From NCBI GenBank assembly GCA_046263055.1, contig JBHELO010000092.1, forward strand, positions 1-41,277: 41,277 bases of DNA, given 5' to 3'. The translations under genes were made by a program, and so were the position numbers. Below are positions 33,486 through 40,300 of this stretch, piece after piece. Numbering within the stretch: the stretch's first letter is position 1; the number at the start of each line of letters is the position of its first letter. The DNA is from DATAQC01 sp046263055 (lineage in GTDB: Bacteria > Actinomycetota > Acidimicrobiia > Acidimicrobiales > AC-14). Under the pieces are notes generated by a model that saw only the letters and a program-made list of their open reading frames with translations, was not told the origin of the DNA and made no database searches.

Positions 33486-33791
33486 ATGAACAAGTCGTCG
33501 AGGACCGGAAGGCTGACGATGTTCTTTCTTCATGGCGGGGACGCCAGGACCACCTGGGGGATAGTTGTGATCGTGCTCTCGGCACTGTCTGGTCTCGGTG
33601 CCGCCGTTTACGTCCGCCGCCGAGTCCCGCGTGAACCGAGCGAGGGTGATCTTAGGATCATGTCGGAGCGGGATGCCCGAGCGATATTGAACCTAGCCCC
33701 TATCTTGTACTTCTTCCTGGGCGCCTTGGTTCCGTGGTTGACGTGGCCTTACCTACTGCAGAAGTATGGTAAAGGGAAGCGCATGAAGTGA
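33486..33791 (+). CDS. Small two-pass membrane protein, function unknown
   Basis: The frame gives 101 residues from ATG 33486, or 90 from ATG 33519, which has GGAAGG 6 nt upstream and may be the true start. Two membrane helices are clear: WGIVVIVLSALSGLGAAVYV (followed by RRRVPRE) and LAPILYFFLGALVPWLTWPY, ending in a basic tail KYGKGKRMK. A polar loop between them (EPSEGDLRIMSERDARA) would lie in the cytoplasm. The natural residue use and the helices make it likely to be real. I recognise no family. It is the first of a run of small genes in the islet. Confidence 0.65.
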   Translation: MNKSSRTGRLTMFFLHGGDARTTWGIVVIVLSALSGLGAAVYVRRRVPREPSEGDLRIMSERDARAILNLAPILYFFLGALVPWLTWPYLLQKYGKGKRMK

Positions 33792-33826
33792 TCTGTCGGG
33801 GCTGAAACAGTGTCTGGAAGAAGCGG

Positions 33827-33940
33827 ATGGCCCTTCTCATTCTCTTGGGATTCGTTGTAGCTCTTGTCGCCGTCGGAGTCGTCGTGCTGGGACCCACCAT
33901 GCGGCGACTCGGAGGATCCGCGAGACGACGACGCGGGTGA
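33827..33940 (+). CDS. 37-residue single-pass membrane peptide
   Basis: An ATG at 33827 follows GGAAGAAG. The product is MALLILLGFVVALVAVGVVV then LGPTMRRLGGSARRRRG. It has one hydrophobic helix and a strongly basic C-terminus, so it would sit in the membrane with the tail inside. It resembles small membrane regulators or toxins in architecture only. The TGA at 33938-33940 overlaps a GTG that opens the next frame. Confidence 0.5.
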   Translation: MALLILLGFVVALVAVGVVVLGPTMRRLGGSARRRRG

Positions 33941-34107
33941 CCGCCGAGACTGCATCCGGTACGCAATCGGGCCCTGCGCCAGTCACAGGTCCCCCGATCG
34001 GCACGGTGTACATCTCCGAGAGCGGGGGCGACAGCCGGGCCGACGGGCGCGTCTCTCCAGCTTCGAGATCGCCGAAAACAACCTCGACAACAACTACGGT
34101 GGCGTGA
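33937..34107 (+). CDS. Possible 56-residue Thr/Ser/Pro-rich protein
   Basis: A GTG at 33937 is in GTGA overlap with the previous stop. The product contains GPPIGTVYISESGGDSRADG and ends KTTSTTTTVA. In another frame the same DNA reads SSFEIAENNLDNNYGGVTQW, which also looks protein-like. A frameshifted longer gene is therefore an alternative, and the call is weak. Confidence 0.28.
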   Translation: MTAETASGTQSGPAPVTGPPIGTVYISESGGDSRADGRVSPASRSPKTTSTTTTVA

Positions 34108-34119
34108 CCCAATGGGCGA

Positions 34120-34329
34120 ATGCCAACCGCTTCATGCGACACGCCCACGCCCACGGTGGCGCTATTGCCCGATCGAGGGGTCGGGGACCGTGTCCACCTG
34201 TGCGCCGGGCAGCGTCAGCCCCCGCTCATCGACGACCCTCCATGGAAGTCGCAGAACGTGCTGGTGGGCAACAATGAGCTCCGCATAACGCTGAAGGATG
34301 GGATATGTATATGGGGGACTCGTTGGTAG
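34120..34329 (+). CDS. Possible 69-residue soluble protein, function unknown
   Basis: The frame from ATG 34120 gives VALLPDRGVGDRVHLCAGQR and PPWKSQNVLVGNNELRITLK before a stop. The second half has natural composition. It may be the 3' part of a longer, frameshifted gene that includes the preceding frame. It overlaps the start of the next membrane peptide by 32 nt. No family is recognised. Confidence 0.3.
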   Translation: MPTASCDTPTPTVALLPDRGVGDRVHLCAGQRQPPLIDDPPWKSQNVLVGNNELRITLKDGICIWGTRW

Positions 34330-34465
34330 CGCAATCGGCCTAGTTATAGGAGTCGTGTTTCTCAGCCTCCCCGTGATTCTAGTAGCCGTGGGTTTAGGGC
34401 TCGTGTCCTTCGTGCTGCTCGTCATGTCTCGGAGAGGTCGCTGGTTCGATGCTCCCTGGCGATGA
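34298..34465 (+). CDS. 55-residue two-helix membrane protein
   Basis: From ATG 34298 the product begins MGYVYGGLVGSAIGLVIGVV, then FLSLPVILVAVGLGLVSFVL, and ends LVMSRRGRWFDAPWR. That is two membrane helices with a short turn and a basic tail. GAAGG lies directly before the ATG, too close to be ideal. The codon use and uninterrupted hydrophobic pattern make it one of the better small genes of this islet. Confidence 0.5.
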   Translation: MGYVYGGLVGSAIGLVIGVVFLSLPVILVAVGLGLVSFVLLVMSRRGRWFDAPWR

Positions 34466-34721
34466 GCTGGTTATGGTGGCGAAGAGCTGCACGGCGGTGA
34501 CGTGGACGTGGACGTCGTGGAGGCGCAAAGAGGCGCTTGAGTGCTGTCGTGACTACAGCCTGGCGGGGACCACCGACGACTGCTGCGACGACGGGGGCGC
34601 CGGACCAGCGCCACCACCGGGCGGGGGCCGGCCTACCCCTACGTCTGCGACCCGACCGCAACCGCACCTCTGGCCCCGAGGGTACCCACCCCCCGCTACA
34701 GCACCGCCAACCAGGCCACGC
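34466..34721. other. Gene-free stretch between the islet and the ABC-ATPase remnant
   Basis: Nothing convincing is encoded here. It contains short direct repeats (GTGACGTGGACGTGGACGTC near 34498). GC content rises again towards the nrdJ side. Confidence 0.35.
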
Positions 34722-34988
34722 CAGCTGGCCGGTCGGGCTGACGGCGCCGCGCACGGCGGCGGCCTGGGTCACGACGTCCACGCCCAGGACGCGGGCGCGG
34801 CCGGCGTCGGGGCGGATCAGCGTGGCCAGCGTGCGGATGGTCGTGGTCCTGCCGGCGCGGTTGGGCCCCAGCACGCCGCAGACCGTGCCCCGGCGTACCG
34901 CCAGGTCGACGCCGTCCACCGCCAGCGCCGACCCGAAGCAGTTCTCCAGCCCGGCTGCCTCGATGGCGAGGCCGCGGTACCGGTCATG
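34722..34988 (-). pseudogene. N-terminal fragment of a DrrA-like ABC transporter ATPase
   Basis: On the minus strand the frame reads LAIEAAGLENCFGSALAVDG, VDLAVRRGTVCGVLGPNRAG, RTTTIRTLATLIRPDAGRAR and VLGVDVVTQAAAVRGAVSPT. This is the first third of a daunorubicin-resistance-type ABC ATPase. The similarity ends at about 34722, so Q-loop, signature and Walker B are absent. The Walker A is GPNRAGRTTT, with Arg in place of the essential Gly and Lys. No start codon is in the right place. It is a clear gene remnant, located directly downstream of nrdJ. Confidence 0.75.
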
Positions 34989-35007
34989 CCGGCCGTGGGC
35001 GCCGGGG

Positions 35008-35059
35008 CGAACCGGGTTCGGTTGGCGGGCCCCGGCGGCGCTCAACCGAACCCGGTTCG
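35008..35059 (-). terminator. Strong hairpin after nrdJ, likely terminator
   Basis: CGAACCGGGTTCGGTTG (35008-35024) is perfectly complementary to CAACCGAACCCGGTTCG (35043-35059) across an 18-nt loop, and begins 9 nt beyond the nrdJ stop. Each arm is also nearly self-palindromic (GAACC-S-GGTTC), so a cruciform or protein-binding function is also possible. There is no U-tract. Confidence 0.6.
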
Positions 35060-35068
35060 GCGGTTGAC

Positions 35069-38000
35069 CTAGGAGCAGCCGCTGGTGGTGCCGCAGCTGG
35101 CGCAGACGAAGCAGGCGCCGGCCCGCTGCATCACCATGCCGCACTGGTAGCAGTAGGGGGCGTCGGAGGCGACGGGCTGGGGGCCGGCGACCTCGGTGGC
35201 CACCGGAGCGGCGGCCGCCACCGGAGCGGCGGCCGCCACCGGGGCGGGGTCGGGGACGACCTCGGAGCCGGTGGACGACGGGATCGAGTGCTCCTCCACC
35301 CCGGGCAGGGTGGGCTGCATGCGCTCGCCGACGGTGAGGATGCCGAGCTCGGCCCGGTCCTCGAAGGGCAGGTACTGCACGGCCAGGCGCCGGAAGATGT
35401 AGTCGATGAGCGAGCTGGCGAACCGGATGTCGGGGTCGTCGGTCATGCCTGCGGGCTCGAAGCGCATGTTGGTGTACATGTCGACGAAGGCCTTGAGGGG
35501 CACGCCGTACTGGAGGCCATGGCTCACCGAGATGGCGAAGGCGTCCATGATCCCGGCCAGGGTGGATCCCTGCTTGGCCACCTTGAGGAAGATCTCCCCG
35601 GGCCGGCCGTCGTCGTACTCGCCCACCGTCACGTAGCCGTGGCAGTCGGCCACCCGGAACGACATGGTCTTGGAGTTGCGGACCCGGGGCAGCTTCTCCC
35701 GCACCGGCTCCTTGACCACCACCGTCTCCACGACTCTCTCGACCGGCGCAGCCAGGACCGAGGCGGCGGCCGCCGCCCCGGCGGCGATGGCGGCGGCCGT
35801 CTTGGTGGTGGACAGGGGCTGGGCCACCTTGCAGTTGTCCCGGTACATGGCAACGGCCTTGAGCCCCATGCGCCAGGCGTCGAGGTGGAGCTGCTCCACC
35901 TCCTCGACGGTGACCGACTCGGGGACGTTCACGGTCTTGGAGATGGCGCCCGAGATCCACGGCTGGGCGGCCGCCATCATGCGCACGTGGCCCAGATAGT
36001 GGATGGTGTTGTCGCCCATGGAGCAGGCGAACACCGCCAGGTGGTCGGCCGACAGGTGCGGGGCGCCGAGGATGGACTTGTGCAGGTCTATGTAGGCGAC
36101 GATGTCGGTGACCTGGTCGGCCGAGTACCCCAGGCGGCGCAGGGCCCGGGGGACGGTCTGGTTGACGATGGACATGGTGCCGCCGCCCACCAGCTTCTTG
36201 GTCTTGCACAGGCCGAGGTCGGGCTCGATGCCGGTGGTGTCGCAGTCCATCATCAGCCCGATGGTGTTGTGGCTCACGAACCCGTTGGCCACGTAGGTGA
36301 CGTTGTCGGGCACCGAGATGTCGTACGTCAGCTCGTCGGCGCCCAGCTCGGCGCGAGCCACGGCGTCGTACGAGAAGGCCAACAGGCGCCCCAGCTCGAC
36401 GTCCGCGGTGTGGGCGTGGAGGCGGGCGGCCACCGGCCGGGACAGGGCGACGGCCCCGACGCGCGACGGCGAGAAGCCAGGTGCACCGGGGAACCCGGCG
36501 GGGCCGGCGAGCTCCCCCAGCACCGCCTGGCGGAGGCGACCCCGGGCCGGCAGCAGGCGCTCGACCAGGGCCGCCGGCACCGGCACCAGGTCGGCCACGC
36601 CGGCCCGGCGGTCGTGGCCGACCAGCACGGCGGCCTGCTTGCGCCCGCTCACGAAGCCCACCTCCTCCAGCCACCGACCGGTGGAGGCGGCGTCGAGGAG
36701 GGCGACGGTGCCGCCGGTGCGGGTGGCCGGGTAGCCCAGGGCCAGGAGGAGCGCCTGGACGTCGACGGCCAGGTCCTCGGTGGGAAGGGTGACGACCGGC
36801 GCACCGCCGGGGGCGTCGCCCGCTCCCTCGAACAGGCCCCGCAGGAAGGCGGCGTACAGCCAGCGGTCGTTGGTGGCCAGCACGGCATTGGGAAGGAGGG
36901 CGGTGCCGGAGCCCGTCGGCCCCGCCAGGCCGCTCGCCCGCCACCACTCGGCCAGGCGCCGGGAGTCGAAGCGCACCTCCACGGTGGCCCCCCGTCCCAG
37001 GGCCACGCCGGCGGCCAGGCCGAAGGCGGCCTTGCCCAGTCGCTCCAGGCGCTCGACCACCTCGAAGTCGGCCCGGGCGGCGGCGAAGCGCAGGCCGCCG
37101 CCGTCCACCGCACCGCCCGCCACCGCACCGCCGTCCACCGCACCGCCGCCCACCGCACCGCCGCCCACCGCGTACCCGGCCAGCTCGGCCAGCTCTACCG
37201 TCATCTCCCCGGGCACCACCGCGTGGTCGTCGGCGACGGGCGACGACAGGGCGGGGAGCGCCACCGGCCGGGGCTCGCCCACCACCTGGTCGAGGGCCAG
37301 GGGGAGCAGGTCGCCGGCCTCCAGGTCGGCGAAGCGCCGCCACGCCCAGGTGCCGGTGGCGGGATCCACCACTCGCACCCGGTGCTGGGTGGTGCCGGCG
37401 ATGCGGTGGCCGCGGGCCGTCTCCACGGTGACCACCGGCTCGGCCCCGTTCACGTAGAACCGGGTGGCGGCCCGGGGGCCCTCGTCGGTGGCGACGGTGG
37501 CCGACAGGCCCTGCCACTGGGCGCCGTCGGGGTCACCCAGGGTGCCCAGGCGCACCAGTCCCCTGTCGGTGGCCACCAGCGAGCCGCCCACCAGGCAGCC
37601 GGTGGGGGCCAGCACGGTAGCCTGGGAGTTGCGCACGCCGAACTGCTCGGCCAACTCGACGGCCGCGTCCCACGACTCCTGGGCCGCCGACAGCAGGTCG
37701 ACGGGGACGAGGTCTTCGTCGATGCCGGCCACCTCGTCGCGGTGCATGCGCAGCACCCGGGTCATGGGCTGGCGGTTCTCGGTGAAGCCGGCGAAGGGGC
37801 CCATGCGGGCTGCGGTGCGGGCTGACGTGGCGTAGGCCTGGCCGGTCATGAGGGCGGTGATGGCGCTGGCCCAGGTTCGGCCGGCATCGGAGTCGTACGG
37901 CATGCCCAGGGCCATGAGCATGGCGCCCAGGTTGGCGTAGCCCAGGCCCAGCTGGCGGAACCGGCGGGACGTCTCGGCGATGGTCTCGGTGGGGTAGTCG

Positions 38001-40090
38001 GCGTTGCCCACGAGGATCTCCTGGGCGGTGAACACCACCGACACCGCGGCCCGGAAGCCGTCGACGTCGAACGTGCCGTCGTCGGCGAGGAACTTCAGCA
38101 GGTTGAGGCTGGCCAGGTTGCAGGCCGAGTTGTCCAGGTGCATGTACTCACTGCACGGGTTGGAGGCGTTGATGCGGCCGGTTGCGGCGGCCGTGTGCCA
38201 ACGGTTGATGGTGGTGTCGAACTGCATGCCCGGGTCGGCGCACTCCCAGGCGGCCTGGCAGATCTGGCGGTAGAGGTCGCGGGCCTTGATGGTGCGGACG
38301 GGCTCGCCGGTGGTGACGGCCTTGAGCTGCCAGTCGGCGTCGTCGACGACGGCCTGCATGAAGTCGTCGGTGACCCGCACCGAGTTGTTGGCGTTCTGGT
38401 ACTGGGTGGAGTGGCTGTCCCTGCCGTCGAGGTCCATGTCGAACCCGGCGTCGCGCAGGACCCGGGCCTTGCGCTCCTCGACCGCCTTGCACCAGATGAA
38501 GTCCTCGACGTCGGGGTGGTCGGCGTTGAGGATCACCATCTTGGCCGCCCGGCGGGTCTTGCCGCCCGACTTGATGGTGCCCGCCGAGGCGTCGGCGCCC
38601 CGCATGAAGCTGACCGGGCCGGAGGCGGTGCCCCCGCCCTTCAGGGGCTCGTGGGAGGAGCGGATGTTGGACAGGTTGATGCCCGACCCCGAGCCCCCCT
38701 TGAAGATCGTCCCCTCCTCCACGTACCAGTTGAGGATGGACCGCATGGTGTCGTCGACGGCCAGGATGAAGCAGTTGTGGACCCGGAGGTTGCCGCTCAG
38801 GTACTCGCCGCTCTCGGTCTGGATGTCGTAGACGTCCATCTGGCCGAGCTCCTCGATGCGCTCGACCTCGAGCAGCTCGACCTCGCCCGCCGTCGGGCCG
38901 GGGACGTCGAAGGAGGCCTCGAGGGCGGCGGCCGCGGCGGGGTCTGTGAAACCGATCTCGTCGGCAAAGAGCCGGCGGTCCCCGGCCGAGGGGATGGAGA
39001 GCACCCAGCTGCCCTGGCGGTCGGAACGGGCGTCCGTGGCGAACCGCACCCGGGAGAAGATCCCGAACCGCAGGAGCAACGACTGGATCCCACGAACGAT
39101 CCCCTCGGAGGTCGTCTCCAGGCCGACGACCGAGCCACGCTCCTGGACCGAGACGTACCCTTCGCACTGGAACAGGCCCCGCAGGTAGGCAGCCACGACG
39201 GGGAGGGGTGCGGTGAACAGCCGGGGCGGTACGGCCATGTCCATGTCCGTGTCCGTGTCCGTGTCCGTGTCCGTGTCCGTGCCGCGACCCTGCAGCCAGC
39301 CGGCCAACGCCGCCTCGGCGATCTCCCGGGCGACGATCTCCTCCCCGCCGTAGGAGCTGGCCCGATGCCAGGTGAGGCGGTCACCGGGTCGGAGCTGGCC
39401 GGCAGGGACGAACCGCCCCGACTGGGGTCCCGAGGCGCGCCACACGAGGTGGTCGGCGGTCACGTCGAGGGTGTGGCCGGCCGTGGTGTGGACCCGCAGC
39501 ACGGGCTTGCGCCCGTTGGCCTTGACCGCCTCGATCCGCGTCAGGCCCGAAGCGTCGTACACCTTGGTGCCGACGGCATGGTCGTCGACCAGCTTGCCGA
39601 TCGGGACCAGGCCCTCGGGCGTGCTGACCAGGGCGCCGTACGGCTGGCACGCACTGGCCTGCTGCGGCTCGCCCTTGACGCCGATGTTGAACCACACCGG
39701 AGAGTTGAAGGCGGCCTTCTGGTGGACGACCAGGTGCTTGAGCTCGGCCCGGAAGGCCTCGGCCTCATCGTCATCCACGAAGTAGCCGTCCTTGCGGCCC
39801 CAGCGGGTGATGGTGTCGGCCACCCGGTCGACGACCTGGCGGAGCGACGACTCCCGCTCCGGCGACCCGAGGGCGCCCCGGAAGTACTTCTGAGCGACGA
39901 TGTTGGTGGCGTTCTGCGACCACCCCACCGGGAACTCGACGTCGCGCTGCTCGAAGGCCACCGAGCCGTCCCGGTAGTTGGTGATGCGGGCGTCGCGGCG
40001 CTCCCACACCACCTCCTCGTAGGGCTCCACGCCGTCGGTGGTGAAGTGGCGGCGGATGCCGATGCCGGTCTGCTCAGGGGCCATGGCCAT
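35069..40090 (-). CDS. nrdJ: Vitamin B12-dependent (class II) ribonucleotide reductase with two inteins
   Basis: The gene encodes 1673 residues. Two inteins occupy 148-439 and 832-1275; without them the enzyme is about 937 residues, normal for large NrdJ proteins. It reduces ribonucleotides to deoxyribonucleotides with adenosylcobalamin. Visible catalytic features are the redox cysteine C440 (first residue after intein 1, extein SACFIL), NPCSE (644-648) with the radical cysteine C646, and C657 (NSACNLASLNLL), 11 residues later, as its redox partner. The C-terminus has a Pro/Ala linker and a Cys cluster (YCYQCG and CFVCASCGTTSGC) that regenerates the active site. The ATG at 40090 has AGGAGGG 8 nt upstream. 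A TTGACA promoter and an NrdR-like box lie upstream, and nrdR is adjacent. Activity must depend on two splicing events. Confidence 0.96.
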   Translation of the reverse strand: MAMAPEQTGIGIRRHFTTDGVEPYEEVVWERRDARITNYRDGSVAFEQRDVEFPVGWSQNATNIVAQKYFRGALGSPERESSLRQVVDRVADTITRWGRKDGYFVDDDEAEAFRAELKHLVVHQKAAFNSPVWFNIGVKGEPQQASACQPYGALVSTPEGLVPIGKLVDDHAVGTKVYDASGLTRIEAVKANGRKPVLRVHTTAGHTLDVTADHLVWRASGPQSGRFVPAGQLRPGDRLTWHRASSYGGEEIVAREIAEAALAGWLQGRGTDTDTDTDTDTDMDMAVPPRLFTAPLPVVAAYLRGLFQCEGYVSVQERGSVVGLETTSEGIVRGIQSLLLRFGIFSRVRFATDARSDRQGSWVLSIPSAGDRRLFADEIGFTDPAAAAALEASFDVPGPTAGEVELLEVERIEELGQMDVYDIQTESGEYLSGNLRVHNCFILAVDDTMRSILNWYVEEGTIFKGGSGSGINLSNIRSSHEPLKGGGTASGPVSFMRGADASAGTIKSGGKTRRAAKMVILNADHPDVEDFIWCKAVEERKARVLRDAGFDMDLDGRDSHSTQYQNANNSVRVTDDFMQAVVDDADWQLKAVTTGEPVRTIKARDLYRQICQAAWECADPGMQFDTTINRWHTAAATGRINASNPCSEYMHLDNSACNLASLNLLKFLADDGTFDVDGFRAAVSVVFTAQEILVGNADYPTETIAETSRRFRQLGLGYANLGAMLMALGMPYDSDAGRTWASAITALMTGQAYATSARTAARMGPFAGFTENRQPMTRVLRMHRDEVAGIDEDLVPVDLLSAAQESWDAAVELAEQFGVRNSQATVLAPTGCLVGGSLVATDRGLVRLGTLGDPDGAQWQGLSATVATDEGPRAATRFYVNGAEPVVTVETARGHRIAGTTQHRVRVVDPATGTWAWRRFADLEAGDLLPLALDQVVGEPRPVALPALSSPVADDHAVVPGEMTVELAELAGYAVGGGAVGGGAVDGGAVAGGAVDGGGLRFAAARADFEVVERLERLGKAAFGLAAGVALGRGATVEVRFDSRRLAEWWRASGLAGPTGSGTALLPNAVLATNDRWLYAAFLRGLFEGAGDAPGGAPVVTLPTEDLAVDVQALLLALGYPATRTGGTVALLDAASTGRWLEEVGFVSGRKQAAVLVGHDRRAGVADLVPVPAALVERLLPARGRLRQAVLGELAGPAGFPGAPGFSPSRVGAVALSRPVAARLHAHTADVELGRLLAFSYDAVARAELGADELTYDISVPDNVTYVANGFVSHNTIGLMMDCDTTGIEPDLGLCKTKKLVGGGTMSIVNQTVPRALRRLGYSADQVTDIVAYIDLHKSILGAPHLSADHLAVFACSMGDNTIHYLGHVRMMAAAQPWISGAISKTVNVPESVTVEEVEQLHLDAWRMGLKAVAMYRDNCKVAQPLSTTKTAAAIAAGAAAAASVLAAPVERVVETVVVKEPVREKLPRVRNSKTMSFRVADCHGYVTVGEYDDGRPGEIFLKVAKQGSTLAGIMDAFAISVSHGLQYGVPLKAFVDMYTNMRFEPAGMTDDPDIRFASSLIDYIFRRLAVQYLPFEDRAELGILTVGERMQPTLPGVEEHSIPSSTGSEVVPDPAPVAAAAPVAAAAPVATEVAGPQPVASDAPYCYQCGMVMQRAGACFVCASCGTTSGCS
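36266..37597 (-). other. Intein 2 of NrdJ (444 residues)
   Basis: The insertion lies between LAPTG and TIGLMMDCDTTGIEPD, which are contiguous in uninterrupted NrdJ. It begins with Cys (CLVGGSLVATDRGLVRLG, block A), has GHRIAGTTQH (block B) and ends with DISVPDNVTYVANGFVSHN before a Thr (blocks F and G with His-Asn and the +1 Thr). Inside, LAELAGYAVGGG looks like the first LAGLIDADG block and AFLRGLFEGAGD like the second; neither has the expected acidic residue in place, so the homing endonuclease is probably inactive. Between the two lies a run of five-residue repeats. Splicing residues look intact. Confidence 0.9.
37094..37171 (-). repeat. 15-bp tandem repeat inside intein 2
   Basis: About five copies of a 15-bp unit encode AVGGG AVGGG AVDGG AVAGG AVDGG directly after the LAGYAVGGG block. 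It replaces the part of the endonuclease domain where variable sequence is normally found. Copy number is likely to vary among strains. Confidence 0.85.
38774..39649 (-). other. Intein 1 of NrdJ (292 residues)
   Basis: The insertion lies between QQASA and CFILAVDD. It starts with Cys148 (CQPYGALVSTPEGLVPIG, block A), has GHTLDVTADH (block B), and ends MDVYDIQTESGEYLSGNLRV plus His-Asn before Cys440 (blocks F and G). ALAGWLQGRG resembles the first LAGLIDADG block and AYLRGLFQCEGYVSV the second, with Glu where Asp is usual. Only about 30 residues separate the two blocks, so most of the endonuclease is missing. The +1 residue of splicing is also the redox cysteine of the reductase. Confidence 0.92.
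39236..39280 (-). repeat. Hexanucleotide microsatellite inside intein 1
   Basis: Repeats of a 6-bp unit (GTGTCC on the plus strand) encode six Thr-Asp pairs and then Met-Asp pairs, directly after ALAGWLQGRG. The unit keeps the frame whatever its copy number. Slipped-strand variation is expected. Confidence 0.9.
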
Positions 40091-40154
40091 GCGGGGGGCC
40101 CTCCTAGGGGTGGGTGTCGTCGGCGGGGCGGCTCGACCGGTCTCGCCGACCTAC

Positions 40155-40170
40155 CCACAACATGTTGGGG
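40155..40170. promoter_or_regulatory. Candidate NrdR box upstream of nrdJ
   Basis: CCACAACATGTTGGGG is a 16-bp imperfect palindrome (14 of 16 positions symmetric) like the known NrdR box of form ACA-C-W-A-N4-T-W-G-TGT. It lies between the putative promoter and the nrdJ start, and nrdR is the adjacent gene. A second box, usual in this regulon, is not obvious. Confidence 0.45.
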
Positions 40171-40204
40171 TCGGAGCACGCCGGGCCGCGAGAGGTAGGG
40201 GTAG

Positions 40205-40234
40205 ATTACAGCACCGTAGTTACAGGGCTGTCAA
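40205..40234 (-). promoter_or_regulatory. Putative nrdJ promoter
   Basis: On the minus strand TTGACA (40234-40229) is followed after 18 nt by TGTAAT (40210-40205). This is the best sigma-70-type promoter seen in the window and lies in the only A/T-rich patch between nrdR and nrdJ. It predicts a 5' leader of about 105 nt containing the candidate NrdR box. Confidence 0.5.
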
Positions 40235-40267
40235 TGGACGGCGGCTCGCGAAGCCGCACGTCAGGGG

Positions 40268-40300
40268 CTGTGGACAAAAAAAATCCTCAGCCCGAGGGCG
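40268..40300 (-). terminator. Short hairpin and T8 run after nrdR
   Basis: At the nrdR stop the minus strand reads CCTC-GGGCT-GAGG-A-TTTTTTTT, a 4-bp stem (possibly competing with GCCC-TC-GGGC) followed by eight T residues. The stem is weak, but the T-run is unique in this GC-rich window. It would separate nrdR transcription from nrdJ. Confidence 0.35.

Noticed and set aside
35008..35060. Possible LexA (SOS) boxes in the GAAC...GTTC palindromes downstream of nrdJ
   Set aside because: The actinobacterial LexA box has four bases between GAAC and GTTC; here there are three. The site is also at the 3' end of the gene rather than at a promoter.
35288..37825. Very long open frames on the plus strand opposite nrdJ and long overlapping frames elsewhere
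   Set aside because: High GC content keeps the opposite and shifted frames open. Their translations are repetitive in Arg, Pro, Gly and Ala with no motif, and the real gene on the other strand is certain.
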